A DNA stretch of 64,000 bases from Maribellus luteus. Lineage in GTDB: Bacteria > Bacteroidota > Bacteroidia > Bacteroidales > Prolixibacteraceae. The stretch is from assembly GCF_003576475.1 (NCBI RefSeq), contig NZ_QWGR01000002.1, positions 310,001 through 374,000 of the forward strand, in the 5' to 3' direction. The notes beneath the pieces are model-generated. The model made no database searches. It was not told the DNA's origin and saw nothing but the letters and a program-made list of their open reading frames with translations. Shown one piece after another: positions 34,305 through 43,927 of the stretch (positions are counted from its first letter, which is position 1; each line of letters starts with the position of its first letter). The position numbers and the translations under genes are program-made.

Positions 34305-37300
34305 TTATAATGTGAATTGTACGCCCAAATTAACTACTCGCATTGTCGGATATTTTAAGCCGGATCCTCCGCCCATTTCCGGGTCCCATTCCTTGAACTT
34401 TGAGAAGGTCAGTAAATTGGTTCCGCTCAGGTAGAATCGCATAAATTTGTGTGAATATCCAAACTCCAGGTTTTTGAGTTTAAGGAACGAAGCATCGCGT
34501 AACCAATAGGTAGAAGCTGCAGTGTTATTGGCATTATCTGCAATACTTAAGCGCGGATACCTGGCGTATATATCCTGGTTGCTTTCACTCCAGTAGTCAT
34601 CAGCTACAAATTGCAGCACGTTGCGGGTATAGCTGGTTCCGAAAGGGTGAAATCCGCTCATAACCAGTGATGTGCGAGCCACTCCCTGGAAGAATACAGA
34701 GAAGTCCCACTTTTTGTACTGCAAGGATGTTCCCAAACCGTAAACAAGCTCCGGAACAGTTGGATGTCCCATGTACTGGCGGTCGTTCTGATCAATCTGT
34801 CCGTCAGTTTCTCCGTTTATGTCGGGGATATCCGTGTACTTAATATCTCCTCCGCTAATAAATCCCCCGATCAGCTGGTCTGGACTGTTGGCAACTTCTG
34901 CATCGTCGATAAATAGTCTTTCAGCAGTGTACAACAATGGCTGATTGATGCTATGTCCAACTCTGGAATTTCCAGGGTAAAGGAGGTAGGCAGGCTCGTC
35001 GTACGAAAGAATTTTGTTTTTGGCAAATGAGAAAGTTCCTTTTACTGAAACAAACAGGTCAGGGTTTACTTGTTTGTTGTAGTTTACAGCCCCGTCAAAA
35101 CCTTTGTTTTCAACCTCTCCCAGGTTGCCGTAAATGGCCGTGCCGGATGCACCAAAGAAATTCGGAATGGATTGACGCTCCATGAATATGTTTTCCCTTC
35201 TTTCTTTAAACACGTCAAAAACGATTTCAAAAGAATCAAAGAGCTGGAGGTCTACCCCAATGTTTGTTTTAGTACCAATTTCCCAAGAAAGATCGCTGTT
35301 TTGGTAACGTTTGTAAACCGGACCCGATTGCGAATAGTTCTGATCTATACCTGTAGTGTATTTAGCGTCATCTGATTGTAAATCAATATCTGCCAGGTAG
35401 AGGAAGCGGGCATCATCGGTTTGGTCGTTACCAACCTGTCCCCATGATCCCCTGATTTTCATATGGGAGATAACCGGTTTGATGGACTCCCAAAAAGCTT
35501 CTTCGCTAATGTTATAACCCAAAGCAACAGAAGGAAAGAATCCGTAACGGTGTCCTTTGGCAAAGTTTTCACTTCCGTTGTATCCAAAGTTAAATTCAGC
35601 CATGTAACGGTTTGCATATCCATAAGTTACACGGCCTGCAATGCCTTGTTTTCTTTTTGGGAGTGATTCTTTTAGTGTTCCGGGCGTATTGATGTTGAAT
35701 TCGTTTTGGTTGTACAAAATCATGGCCCCTAAGCTGTGCACATCGTCAATAACTTTCGAGTAGTTTAACTGCCCCTGAATATACATGGTGCGATCACCTC
35801 TGCCAAAGCTGTTGTCGCCGTCAATATCAAGAACGGTGGATACCGGAGAACCGGTTGTTCTTACAAGGTCGTACTCCGAAATATCACCTTCGCCATTGTA
35901 ATAAATATTACCCAGGTAATATTGGTTGTAATTCGAGCTTCTTGATATATGCGTTCTCGACCAGTTTTTGAAAGAAACCAAGCCGCTGAAATTCAATCCG
36001 TTTGTAATGAAGTCCAGTTTCTGGTCTAATTGCAGGGCCGCAATTACCGTACTTTGGAAATCCGAATTGTATCCTCGTACCATTTCAGCCAGCGGGTTTA
36101 TTCTTCGGTCGTTAGAAGAGGCTTTTCCTCCCCACATCAGGTGGTCGGTGGTGGAGCTTAAATTGCGGGGATCGTCAGTTGGGAACAGGATTGGGAAATC
36201 AACCGGGTTCGAATAAATTACGTTGTTAAATAGGTCACCAGCACTCCGGTAGGGTGAATTTTCATCTCTAAGCTGAACATTTAACCGTAAACCAACCGTG
36301 GTTGTTTTGGTTGGATAATACCTCAGGTTGTTCTGGAAATTGTATCTCCACAACGAAATGTTATTGCTGTAAGAGAAGAAGTCTTTGCTTCTTGATTTTA
36401 ACATTCCTGATTCGTGTGATCCGGAAAGAGACGAGAAATAGTCTACTTTAGAGCTACCTCCTGTTATGTTTATAATTGCTTTTTGAGTTGTCTGGTAATC
36501 GTTGAAAAGCTCATCGTACCAGTTTACATCCGGGTAAAGCGTGGGGTTGTTTCCTGCTATGGTCCCGTTTATTTTTTCCTGCGAATAGGGAATGAATGAT
36601 GTACTCGAAGGATTTTTTTGAGCTTCGTTGTACATGTTCATATAGGTAACCCCGTCGGCAAGATTTACTTTGTAAGTTGGTGCAGCAATGGAGTTTTCGA
36701 TGCGAACGTTGATTTTGGGTTTGTCCAGATCTCTCCCGTTTTTTGTGGTAATAATCATAACTCCGTTTGCCCCGAGTGTTCCGTACAAAGCGGTTGCCGT
36801 TGCATCTTTCAGTACCGAAAAGCTTTCTATGATTTCCGGGTCGATGTTATTCAGGTCTCCGGAACTAATCTGTACTCCGTCAAGAATGATTAACGGAGTG
36901 GTGGTGCCTCCAAACGTAGAAATACCCCTGATCCAGAAATTGGCGCCGTCGGCACCCGGTTGCCCGCTTCGTTGCACTGCAATAAGCCCTGCAACACGAC
37001 CTGCAAAACTGGTAGATAACTGAGTGGACGGAACCTTTAACTCGGTTGCTTTAATGGATTGAACAGACCCGATTACGGAAGCTTTTTTCTGGTTGCCGTA
37101 ACCAACTACCACTACGTCTCCAAGTTGAGTTTGATCTTCTTCCAGCACAATTGAAAGCTGTGTTTGTTCACTTACCAGGATTTCCTGTTTTTTAAATCCG
37201 ATAAACGAAATAACAAGGGTTTGACCCGGTACTGCATTGAGCGTAAAATTACCGTCGATGTCTGAAATGGTACCATTGGTCGTGCCTTTTATAACAATGT

Positions 37301-37757
37301 TGACACCAACGAGCAATTCACCGTTTGTATCGGTAATTCTACCGGTAATTTTTTGAGTTTGTTTTGACGGCTCTTCGTCCCCCGGTATTGGTTGCTTTTT
37401 GGAGATATAGATTTGCCTGCCCGAAATCACATAGGTATTGTTGGTATCTGTAAACAGTGAGTTCAGAATAGCATCCACTTTTTCTCCTGAAAAATTCGCG
37501 GTAACCCTGCGTTCAAGATCCAGTGCTTCATCCTGGTAGATGAATACAAATTCGGTTTTTTTACTGATTTCATTCAGCACTTCTTTTACGGTTTTTCCAA
37601 CTGCATTGATAGATATGGAGGTAGTTTGTGAATAGCTGTTTTCTCCATAGCTAAATTGCAGTCCTAATATGAGGCAGATTGCTAACAATTTCATCCTTCG
37701 GATATTATTCTTTAATAATGACCGCTTGTTTAAAACTTTTGCGTCTATTTTATTCAT
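34305..37757 (-). CDS. SusC/RagA TonB-dependent outer-membrane transporter with signalling domain
   Basis: This 1,150-residue protein has a signal segment (about 22-44, LAICLILGLQFSYGENSYSQ), a secretin/TonB N-terminal STN domain (about 48-105), a CarboxypepD-reg-like domain (about 135-210), a plug (about 220-340, with GRVAGLIAVQRSG) and a beta-barrel ending in VVNLGVQFTL. The STN domain is the mark of transducers that talk to a FecR anti-sigma protein, and fecR is directly upstream. It imports the SusD-bound ligand and signals its presence. Confidence 0.95.
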   Translation of the reverse strand: MNKIDAKVLNKRSLLKNNIRRMKLLAICLILGLQFSYGENSYSQTTSISINAVGKTVKEVLNEISKKTEFVFIYQDEALDLERRVTANFSGEKVDAILNSLFTDTNNTYVISGRQIYISKKQPIPGDEEPSKQTQKITGRITDTNGELLVGVNIVIKGTTNGTISDIDGNFTLNAVPGQTLVISFIGFKKQEILVSEQTQLSIVLEEDQTQLGDVVVVGYGNQKKASVIGSVQSIKATELKVPSTQLSTSFAGRVAGLIAVQRSGQPGADGANFWIRGISTFGGTTTPLIILDGVQISSGDLNNIDPEIIESFSVLKDATATALYGTLGANGVMIITTKNGRDLDKPKINVRIENSIAAPTYKVNLADGVTYMNMYNEAQKNPSSTSFIPYSQEKINGTIAGNNPTLYPDVNWYDELFNDYQTTQKAIINITGGSSKVDYFSSLSGSHESGMLKSRSKDFFSYSNNISLWRYNFQNNLRYYPTKTTTVGLRLNVQLRDENSPYRSAGDLFNNVIYSNPVDFPILFPTDDPRNLSSTTDHLMWGGKASSNDRRINPLAEMVRGYNSDFQSTVIAALQLDQKLDFITNGLNFSGLVSFKNWSRTHISRSSNYNQYYLGNIYYNGEGDISEYDLVRTTGSPVSTVLDIDGDNSFGRGDRTMYIQGQLNYSKVIDDVHSLGAMILYNQNEFNINTPGTLKESLPKRKQGIAGRVTYGYANRYMAEFNFGYNGSENFAKGHRYGFFPSVALGYNISEEAFWESIKPVISHMKIRGSWGQVGNDQTDDARFLYLADIDLQSDDAKYTTGIDQNYSQSGPVYKRYQNSDLSWEIGTKTNIGVDLQLFDSFEIVFDVFKERRENIFMERQSIPNFFGASGTAIYGNLGEVENKGFDGAVNYNKQVNPDLFVSVKGTFSFAKNKILSYDEPAYLLYPGNSRVGHSINQPLLYTAERLFIDDAEVANSPDQLIGGFISGGDIKYTDIPDINGETDGQIDQNDRQYMGHPTVPELVYGLGTSLQYKKWDFSVFFQGVARTSLVMSGFHPFGTSYTRNVLQFVADDYWSESNQDIYARYPRLSIADNANNTAASTYWLRDASFLKLKNLEFGYSHKFMRFYLSGTNLLTFSKFKEWDPEMGGGSGLKYPTMRVVNLGVQFTL

Positions 37758-37805
37758 AAATTTGTAATGATATTAGATTTTAAATTTTACATTTTGAATC
37801 TCTTC

Positions 37806-37838
37806 AAGCCGGACAATATTCCCAGTATTGTTCGGCTT
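37806..37838. promoter_or_regulatory. 13-bp-stem hairpin in the fecR-susC leader
   Basis: AAGCCGGACAATA and TATTGTTCGGCTT pair over 13 bp with one G-T pair and a 7-base loop. On the minus (transcribed) strand no T-run follows, so a regulatory leader structure or processing site is as likely as a terminator; on the plus strand it is followed by TTTTAG. Confidence 0.55.
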
Positions 37839-37954
37839 TTTAGTTCTAGTTCCTGGCGTTTATATTCTCATAGGCAATTCGTGTTTTTTCATTTATACTT
37901 TGATTTATCTTGTTAGGAATTAATAGTTGTTTTGATGATCTGTTTCACCGGATT

Positions 37955-39031
37955 TTAATTAGTTGATATTTCATAAACTCCCTCTTCGTTAACGGAATAG
38001 CGATACGGTAAGATGTTCTGGAGGCCGGTTAGTATATCTTCCAGCTGGTCCTTCAATTCCAGTTCGCCTGATATTTTTGGGTTGAATTTTTCGTCAGCTT
38101 TTATGGAAACTCCAAAGTAGATTTCCAGTCGTTTCAATACTTCGGTAAAGGGTTGAGAGTTCAACACAAGTAGGCCTTGGGTCCAGCTGGTGTATTCATG
38201 GGCATCAACCTCAATTATTTCTCCCATTGCTCCGGTTGCGTCTATCCGAACGAGTTGGTTGGGAGCCATAATTTTTTGTTGTTTATTTTCTCCTTGAAGC
38301 TCAATTTTCCCTTCTGCCAGTACTACCGTGGCATAGTTTAGTTCAGAATAGGTGCAAACGTTGAACGAAGTACCTAGTACCCGGATGTCAAACTTTGCGG
38401 GAGTCTCAACAATAAATGGCTTTTGAGCATTTTTGGCCACTTCGAGATAGGCTTCTCCCTCCACGTAAATTTTACGCTGTTTTTCTTCAAACTGCTGAGG
38501 GAATATAACACGGCTTCCGGCATTGATCCATATTTTTGTGGAGTCGGATAAAGTCAGCATCGTGCGTTTTCCTCCAGGTACAATAATCTGGTTGTAGCTG
38601 ATCGGTTCTTTTTTTCTTATTGGTTTTTTAGTTGCTATTGCCTGGTTATTAATGGTAATCTCTCCGCTTCCTGAGTAATTTACTACGGCAGTGTCTTTGT
38701 CTATATGGATCTCATTGCTGTCCGAAACCATAATAATAATGTCAGACGATTGTTTGGGAACAGACATCTGCGCAACAACCGTGTTTAGCTTGTCTTCATT
38801 TTGAGCGGTATGGGCGATTTCAAACCAGAGAAAAGCCCCGCTTAATGCAGCGGCCGTTGCTACAGCTGTGTAAATACGGTATTTTTTCCGTCTGTTATGG
38901 TAGGCGGCAGTTTGTACGACCTTGTTCCAAAGTCGCTTTTTCTCATCCGCTGAAGTTGTGATTTCTTCCTTTTTAAAAAAATAGATTAAGTTTTTAAGTG
39001 ATAGCAATATATTATTATTATGATTCTTCAT
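37955..39031 (-). CDS. FecR-family anti-sigma factor
   Basis: This 358-residue inner-membrane protein has a short cytoplasmic N-terminus, one membrane helix at about 53-71 (YTAVATAAALSGAFLWFEI), a FecR domain (about 150-255, including VPGGKRTMLTLSDSTKIWINAGS) and a C-terminal DUF4974/STN-contacting domain (about 285-355). It should hold the ECF sigma factor until SusC reports ligand. Its start lies at the head of the operon. Unlike the usual order, no sigma gene precedes it; the nearest one is at 26818-27426. Confidence 0.93.
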   Translation of the reverse strand: MKNHNNNILLSLKNLIYFFKKEEITTSADEKKRLWNKVVQTAAYHNRRKKYRIYTAVATAAALSGAFLWFEIAHTAQNEDKLNTVVAQMSVPKQSSDIIIMVSDSNEIHIDKDTAVVNYSGSGEITINNQAIATKKPIRKKEPISYNQIIVPGGKRTMLTLSDSTKIWINAGSRVIFPQQFEEKQRKIYVEGEAYLEVAKNAQKPFIVETPAKFDIRVLGTSFNVCTYSELNYATVVLAEGKIELQGENKQQKIMAPNQLVRIDATGAMGEIIEVDAHEYTSWTQGLLVLNSQPFTEVLKRLEIYFGVSIKADEKFNPKISGELELKDQLEDILTGLQNILPYRYSVNEEGVYEISTN

Positions 39032-39285
39032 TTTGTCTTCTTTTGTATAAGAAACGATTTGATTTTAAAAACCTACTCATCTAAAAGTGGCAATTGTAAT
39101 AAAATTTTATTGTTTTTTTAATGATGGGCTGTAATCGACCTAAGATCAGGGGTTTGTAGTGGAGGGATTTTTTGTTTTTTATGGAGGATGAGTCTCGCTG
39201 TTAATATAAAAATGACTATGAAAACTCAATAGGAGAGAGACGGCTCAGATTGTTTTGCCCTTTAACTTCACTCAAAAAGAAAGCG

Positions 39286-39293
39286 TATCTTTG
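39286..39293 (+). promoter_or_regulatory. putative -7 promoter element of rlmN
   Basis: TATCTTTG fits TAnnTTTG and ends 15 bases before the ATG at 39309 (six before the ATG at 39300). Transcription would then start almost at the start codon. Confidence 0.55.
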
Positions 39294-39308
39294 CGCCAAA
39301 TGAGAAGT

Positions 39309-40328
39309 ATGAAAGAGCGCTTGTTTGGTAAAACATTGACAGAGTTACAGGAGGTTGTGCTGGAATTGGGGTTGCCTAAGTTTACGGCAAAACAAATCAC
39401 CGACTGGTTGTACAAAAAACAGGTTTCGTCGATTGACGAGATGACCAATCTTTCGCTAAAAGCCCGCGAACTTTTAAACGAACGTTTTGAGTACGGGCTG
39501 ACCGCTTACACAAAAGTGCAGGCCAGTGTTGATGGTACCAAAAAATACTTGTTTCCAACCATTCAGAATAAATTTATTGAAACGGCGATGATTCCGGAGC
39601 GCGACCGGAAGACCGTTTGCGTGAGTTCGCAGGTGGGCTGTAAAATGGGGTGCTTGTTTTGTTTTACTGCCAAACAAGGTTTTCAGGGGCAATTATCGGC
39701 GGGCGAAATTGTAAACCAGATTCGCAGTATTGATGAGGTGAACGAGGTGAGCAACATTGTCTACATGGGAATGGGCGAACCCTTCGATAACCTGGAAGAA
39801 GTATTGAAAAGCCTCGAGATCCTGACTTCGGAATGGGGATATGCCATGAGTCCGCGAAGAATCACGGTTTCTACTATCGGTATTATCCCGGGAATGCTTA
39901 CTTTTCTGGAGAGGAGTGAGGCACACCTGGCAGTAAGTCTTCATACTCCGTTTCATGAAGAGCGTCAAAAGCTGATGCCGGTGCAGGTAGCCTATCCGGT
40001 TGACGCAGTGGTTGAGGAAATAAAAAGCTGGGATTTTGGAAGGCAGCGGCGTGTTTCGTTCGAATATATATTATTTGAAGGATTAAATGACAGCATGGAG
40101 CACGTGAGGGAATTGGCGCGTTTGTTAAGCGGGTTGAAATGTCGGATCAACCTTATTCGTTTTCACCCGGTACCCGGCACACCGCTAAAGAGTCCGGGCG
40201 AAACAACCATTCAGCGCTTTAAAGACGCCCTGAATAACAAGGGGATTTTAACTACGGTACGAGCCTCGCGTGGACAGGACATTTATGCAGCCTGCGGCTT
40301 GCTTTCAACCAAAGAGTTGGTGAAATAA
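39309..40328 (+). CDS. rlmN: Dual-specificity RNA methyltransferase RlmN
   Basis: This 339-residue radical SAM enzyme methylates C2 of A2503 in 23S rRNA and A37 in some tRNAs. The Cx3Cx2C motif is CKMGCLFC, followed by FTAKQGF, and the C-terminal mechanistic Cys lies in YAACGLL. The SMGMGEP-type stretch appears as VYMGMGEPFDN. MKERLFGKTL is the family-like start; an ATG three codons upstream is possible. The transcript leader would be very short, as the promoter element ends only 15 bases upstream. Confidence 0.94.
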   Translation: MKERLFGKTLTELQEVVLELGLPKFTAKQITDWLYKKQVSSIDEMTNLSLKARELLNERFEYGLTAYTKVQASVDGTKKYLFPTIQNKFIETAMIPERDRKTVCVSSQVGCKMGCLFCFTAKQGFQGQLSAGEIVNQIRSIDEVNEVSNIVYMGMGEPFDNLEEVLKSLEILTSEWGYAMSPRRITVSTIGIIPGMLTFLERSEAHLAVSLHTPFHEERQKLMPVQVAYPVDAVVEEIKSWDFGRQRRVSFEYILFEGLNDSMEHVRELARLLSGLKCRINLIRFHPVPGTPLKSPGETTIQRFKDALNNKGILTTVRASRGQDIYAACGLLSTKELVK

Positions 40329-40370
40329 GTTTCCATAAGCAAGTTTGCCAGAGGGGAGATCAATGTATTG

Positions 40371-41216
40371 TCAATCTTTATCGACTAGATCTTTCAACGC
40401 GAATTTTTCCTTTACAACGACCCCTTTCTCCGATTTGGTAAGTGTGGCACATTCAGTATAATAATCGTGTTCAAAAAACAGGATGTAGTCTTTTTCGGCG
40501 GCTTCCTCCAGAAATTTCTGCTTTTCACTCATCACTTTTACCGGATCCAGATCGTAGGCCGAAATCCATAACAGCGGAATGTTGGCAGCTGTTGGAATTA
40601 AATCCGACATGTACGCGAAAGTTTTACCGCCGGCGTTTATCAGTGGAATCATTTGTCCGGGAGTGTGCCCGTCAACAAAACGGACTTGAAAGCCCGGGAA
40701 TAATTCTCCTTCATTTTCAACCATCTTAAGCTGTCCTGAATTGTACAGGAACTTCAGTATGTCATAATGAAAGGCGGTCCGCTCCCGGGGATTGGATGTT
40801 TTTGTGTGCTCCCATTGCGTAAGACTGCACCAATGCGTGGCATTCGGAAAACGAAGTTGGAAGCCACTTCCGGTGTTTTTTACTGCACCGGTACAATGGT
40901 CCCAGTGAAGGTGGGTGAAAAATACATCGGTAATTGAAGTGTTTGAAATGCCGGCTTTTTTAATAGATTCTCCAAGTTTATTCACCGAGCTTACACCGTT
41001 GTTTTGCAAATGTTTGTCAGGATAATGATCTCCGATTCCGGTTTCGATTAATATCTTTCTGTTCGCTGTTTCAACCAGCAGGCAACGAAGTGCCAGCTTT
41101 GTGAAGTTGTTTTCGTCCGATGGGTAAACTTTGCTCCACAAAACTTTGGGGATGACGCCAAAAAGGGCACCGCCATCGCAGTGGAAATTTCCGGCTGAAA
41201 TAGGTGTGACTTTCAT
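40371..41216 (-). CDS. MBL-fold metallo-hydrolase
   Basis: This 281-residue protein has the metallo-beta-lactamase motif THLHWDHCTG (HxHxDH) near residue 105, with later metal ligands in VDGHTPGQMIP and FFEHDYY. It has no signal peptide. The group resembles lactonase/hydrolase-type cytosolic members; the substrate is unknown. It is convergent with rlmN. Confidence 0.88.
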   Translation of the reverse strand: MKVTPISAGNFHCDGGALFGVIPKVLWSKVYPSDENNFTKLALRCLLVETANRKILIETGIGDHYPDKHLQNNGVSSVNKLGESIKKAGISNTSITDVFFTHLHWDHCTGAVKNTGSGFQLRFPNATHWCSLTQWEHTKTSNPRERTAFHYDILKFLYNSGQLKMVENEGELFPGFQVRFVDGHTPGQMIPLINAGGKTFAYMSDLIPTAANIPLLWISAYDLDPVKVMSEKQKFLEEAAEKDYILFFEHDYYTECATLTKSEKGVVVKEKFALKDLVDKD

Positions 41217-41363
41217 CTCATTAAAATTGTTTATTGTATTCGTATTCGATGGAACTCTCGATGAATTTTAATTCTACTTGCCTGCTGTGGTATACAGTTT
41301 TGCGAATTTGAAGAATTAAAATTCATGTTCGTTTCATTCTGGAAAATTTCTGTAAAAATAGGA

Positions 41364-42446
41364 TTATTCAGGGAGCATGAAAGAATGGCTTTGTTGAAAG
41401 GCACTGTCCAGTGAAAAATCCAAAACAAGCTTTACTACTCCGCTGTAATCCTGAATACCGGCTTCCACTTTGTTGGTTTTTAGGTAGGCATTGTTAACGG
41501 TGGAGGCTGCCTGGTCGAGTTTTTCGTTCCGAAGTTCCATCCAGTGTTGCCTAATCCGGTTGAAGTCATCTTTCACTTGCGGACTGATTTTTTCTGCCAA
41601 TTCGGGATATTCTTTCAATGGGTAAGCTTGTCTCAGAAAGTGCCTTAAAATATACAGGTTGGCAGCGTAGTTCAGTTCTTTCGAATCGCTTTGCGAACAA
41701 ACGAACCAGGCGTAAAAGTTGGCTTCTGCTTCGCTGGTCACTCCGAGTTGGTGCGCTTTTTCGTGTGCCAGGATTACCGGGTATTCAATTGGCAGCACTT
41801 TTTTGTTTACGTGAACCTCGTTAAAGAACGGGCCAAAATATCCCGAAATGCCCGACTGCGCAAAAAAGTGACTAAAGGTGATCGATTTGTCTTCTCTTTT
41901 GCCCATCGGGTATTCAAACTTTAGCACGGGCGCAAGTTGCTTGTATGAAAACTCAACCAGGGAATCTGCTTTTTCGGCCGAAAGGTTTTCCAAAGAACAG
42001 TGGTTCCGGTTTGTTTGGTCGATCAGTTTGTTGGTGAGTTCAAGAAATGTTTGTTTGTCTGGTTGCTGGGCAGTTATGTTGAGCCGGGCGTTTAAATCCT
42101 GGCGGTAGTAATTAAATCCCCAAAGCAGGTAAAACGCAATGTAGCCAGTAGCCAGAATGTTGAGGGTAAGCTTGCCTGCCTGGCGAAACGAGATTTTTCG
42201 CAGAACTAAAAGTGCGATCATTACCGGAATGCAAAGCAATAATGCGATGTAGAAAAGATCGTCGACAGATAAGGGAATTACTGAGCTGATGCTGGATGCA
42301 ACTTGGGCCACAAAAGGATAAATGCCTTTTGAATACCAGCTTTCGGTCAGGTTGGGATTTCTTGCCGCAAGCTCTGTGAGGCCAAAGCAAGCAATCGCTG
42401 TTATTGGCAGTATCCATCCTTTTCTTATTTGTGCTCTACTTTTCAG
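41364..42446 (-). CDS. DUF3810 membrane-anchored putative metallopeptidase, start uncertain
   Basis: This protein has two or three membrane helices at its N-terminus and a zinc-peptidase-like motif HEKAHQLG (HExxH variant with Lys-Ala) followed by SEAEANFYAW, as in the DUF3810 family. The first ATG/GTG/TTG start is GTG at 42311, which gives 315 residues but cuts off a well-formed segment (WILPITAIACFGL, then ESWYSKGIYPF) that continues in frame up to about 42416. I therefore extend the gene to a CTG at 42446 (360 residues); an ATA at 42455 is also possible. Function inferred as a membrane peptidase. Confidence 0.72.
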   Translation of the reverse strand: MKSRAQIRKGWILPITAIACFGLTELAARNPNLTESWYSKGIYPFVAQVASSISSVIPLSVDDLFYIALLLCIPVMIALLVLRKISFRQAGKLTLNILATGYIAFYLLWGFNYYRQDLNARLNITAQQPDKQTFLELTNKLIDQTNRNHCSLENLSAEKADSLVEFSYKQLAPVLKFEYPMGKREDKSITFSHFFAQSGISGYFGPFFNEVHVNKKVLPIEYPVILAHEKAHQLGVTSEAEANFYAWFVCSQSDSKELNYAANLYILRHFLRQAYPLKEYPELAEKISPQVKDDFNRIRQHWMELRNEKLDQAASTVNNAYLKTNKVEAGIQDYSGVVKLVLDFSLDSAFQQSHSFMLPE

Positions 42447-42706
42447 TTTCGTTATTGTTAAAGTCGGGAAATATAAAAAGAAATTTGGGACTGTAAATTA
42501 AGTTTTGATTTTCATACCGGAGATTTGCTTCAGGATACGCTCTTTGTGTTGAGTGCCGAGGAAATCAGGTTTTGGAATAGTGATAGGAAAAGTTTTTGGG
42601 GCATGTGATTGTGTGTGCGACTTAGCCGGAAGGGAAACTTCCTGTTTGTTTTACATTGATTTTTAAAACAAATTGGTATCATTGCAAGTGGTTCAATAAA
42701 ATAAAA

Positions 42707-43927
42707 ATGAAGAAATCTGTTTATTGGGTATTGGTGATGGGGGGATTGCTGATACACACTTTTGCGAAAGCGGAGTCGTATAGTAAGAAGGTGATGAAAA
42801 TTCACAACAAGGCCATTACGGTGGATACGCATTGTGATACTCCCATGGCTTTGTTGCAGGAAGATTTTGATGTGGCGGTTCGTAACAAGGCGCCTCAAAG
42901 TCGTGTGGATTTTCCCCGAATGAAAGAAGGTGGCTTGGATGCCATGTTTTTTGCCGCCTTTACCGGGCAGCGCGAACGAACTCCCGAAAATACCCAGGCA
43001 GCTTATGAAAAGGCAAATCGCATGATTGAGAAGACCTACGAGGTGTGCCGGGAAAACAGTAATCTGGCAGAAGTTGCAACGGAGCCCGATGATGTGCTGC
43101 GGATATCGGCCGAAGGGAAAAGAGCGATTTACATTGGGATGGAGAACGGATTCCCGATTGGTACCGATCTTAACAGGGTGGAAGAGTTTTATAAAAAGGG
43201 TGTCAGGTACATTACGCTTTGTCATTCGTCCAACAACGATATTTGCGATTCTTCAACCGATAAAAAAGGAGCCGAGCACAACGGACTGAGCCGGTTTGGA
43301 AAAGAAGTGGTGAAAGAAATGAACCGCTTGGGAATGATGATCGACGTTTCGCATATTTCCGACAAGGCCTTTTACGATGTGATTGAATTAAGTTCGGTTC
43401 CGGTAATTGCTTCACACTCCAGCGTGCGGGCGATTGCTCACCATCCGAGAAACATGACCGACGATATGATCAAAGCTCTTGCTGCCAATGGCGGGGTGAT
43501 TCAGATTTGCATGCTTGACGATTATGTGAAAGACCCGGATACAACCACCATCCGCTACCAAAAAGAGCAGGAATTGAGGGAGATTTTCTTGTCCAAAGAA
43601 TGGGAGACGATGAACGACGAAGAGAAAGGAAAAATTCGTGCGGAGTGGCGGGGACTGGATGAAAAATATCCAAAGGAATTGCCGACCGTTTCCGATTTTG
43701 TGGACCATATCGACTATGTTAAAAACCTGGTTGGGATCGACTTTGTAGGCATTGGTTCTGATTTCGACGGCGGTGGCGGTATCCGGGATTGTGTGGATGT
43801 AAGCGAATTTCCACGGATCACCGAAGAAATGCTGGCACGCGGTTATACCCGCGATGAAATTTCTAAAGTGTGGGGCGGTAACTTCTTCCGGGTTTTTAAA
43901 GCCATAGAAGAAATTACGGGTCAATAA
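42707..43927 (+). CDS. Membrane dipeptidase (peptidase M19, renal dipeptidase family)
   Basis: This 406-residue exported enzyme has a signal peptide (MKKSVYWVLVMGGLLIHTFAKAE). The metal-binding motifs are DTHCDTP (HxD), the glutamate in YIGMENGF, ASHSSVRAIAHHPRN and VGIGSDFDGGG, a complete M19 set. It cleaves dipeptides with a zinc pair outside the cytoplasm. The start at 42707 is chosen because the longer frame from 42656 puts 17 odd residues ahead of the signal peptide. Confidence 0.92.
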   Translation: MKKSVYWVLVMGGLLIHTFAKAESYSKKVMKIHNKAITVDTHCDTPMALLQEDFDVAVRNKAPQSRVDFPRMKEGGLDAMFFAAFTGQRERTPENTQAAYEKANRMIEKTYEVCRENSNLAEVATEPDDVLRISAEGKRAIYIGMENGFPIGTDLNRVEEFYKKGVRYITLCHSSNNDICDSSTDKKGAEHNGLSRFGKEVVKEMNRLGMMIDVSHISDKAFYDVIELSSVPVIASHSSVRAIAHHPRNMTDDMIKALAANGGVIQICMLDDYVKDPDTTTIRYQKEQELREIFLSKEWETMNDEEKGKIRAEWRGLDEKYPKELPTVSDFVDHIDYVKNLVGIDFVGIGSDFDGGGGIRDCVDVSEFPRITEEMLARGYTRDEISKVWGGNFFRVFKAIEEITGQ

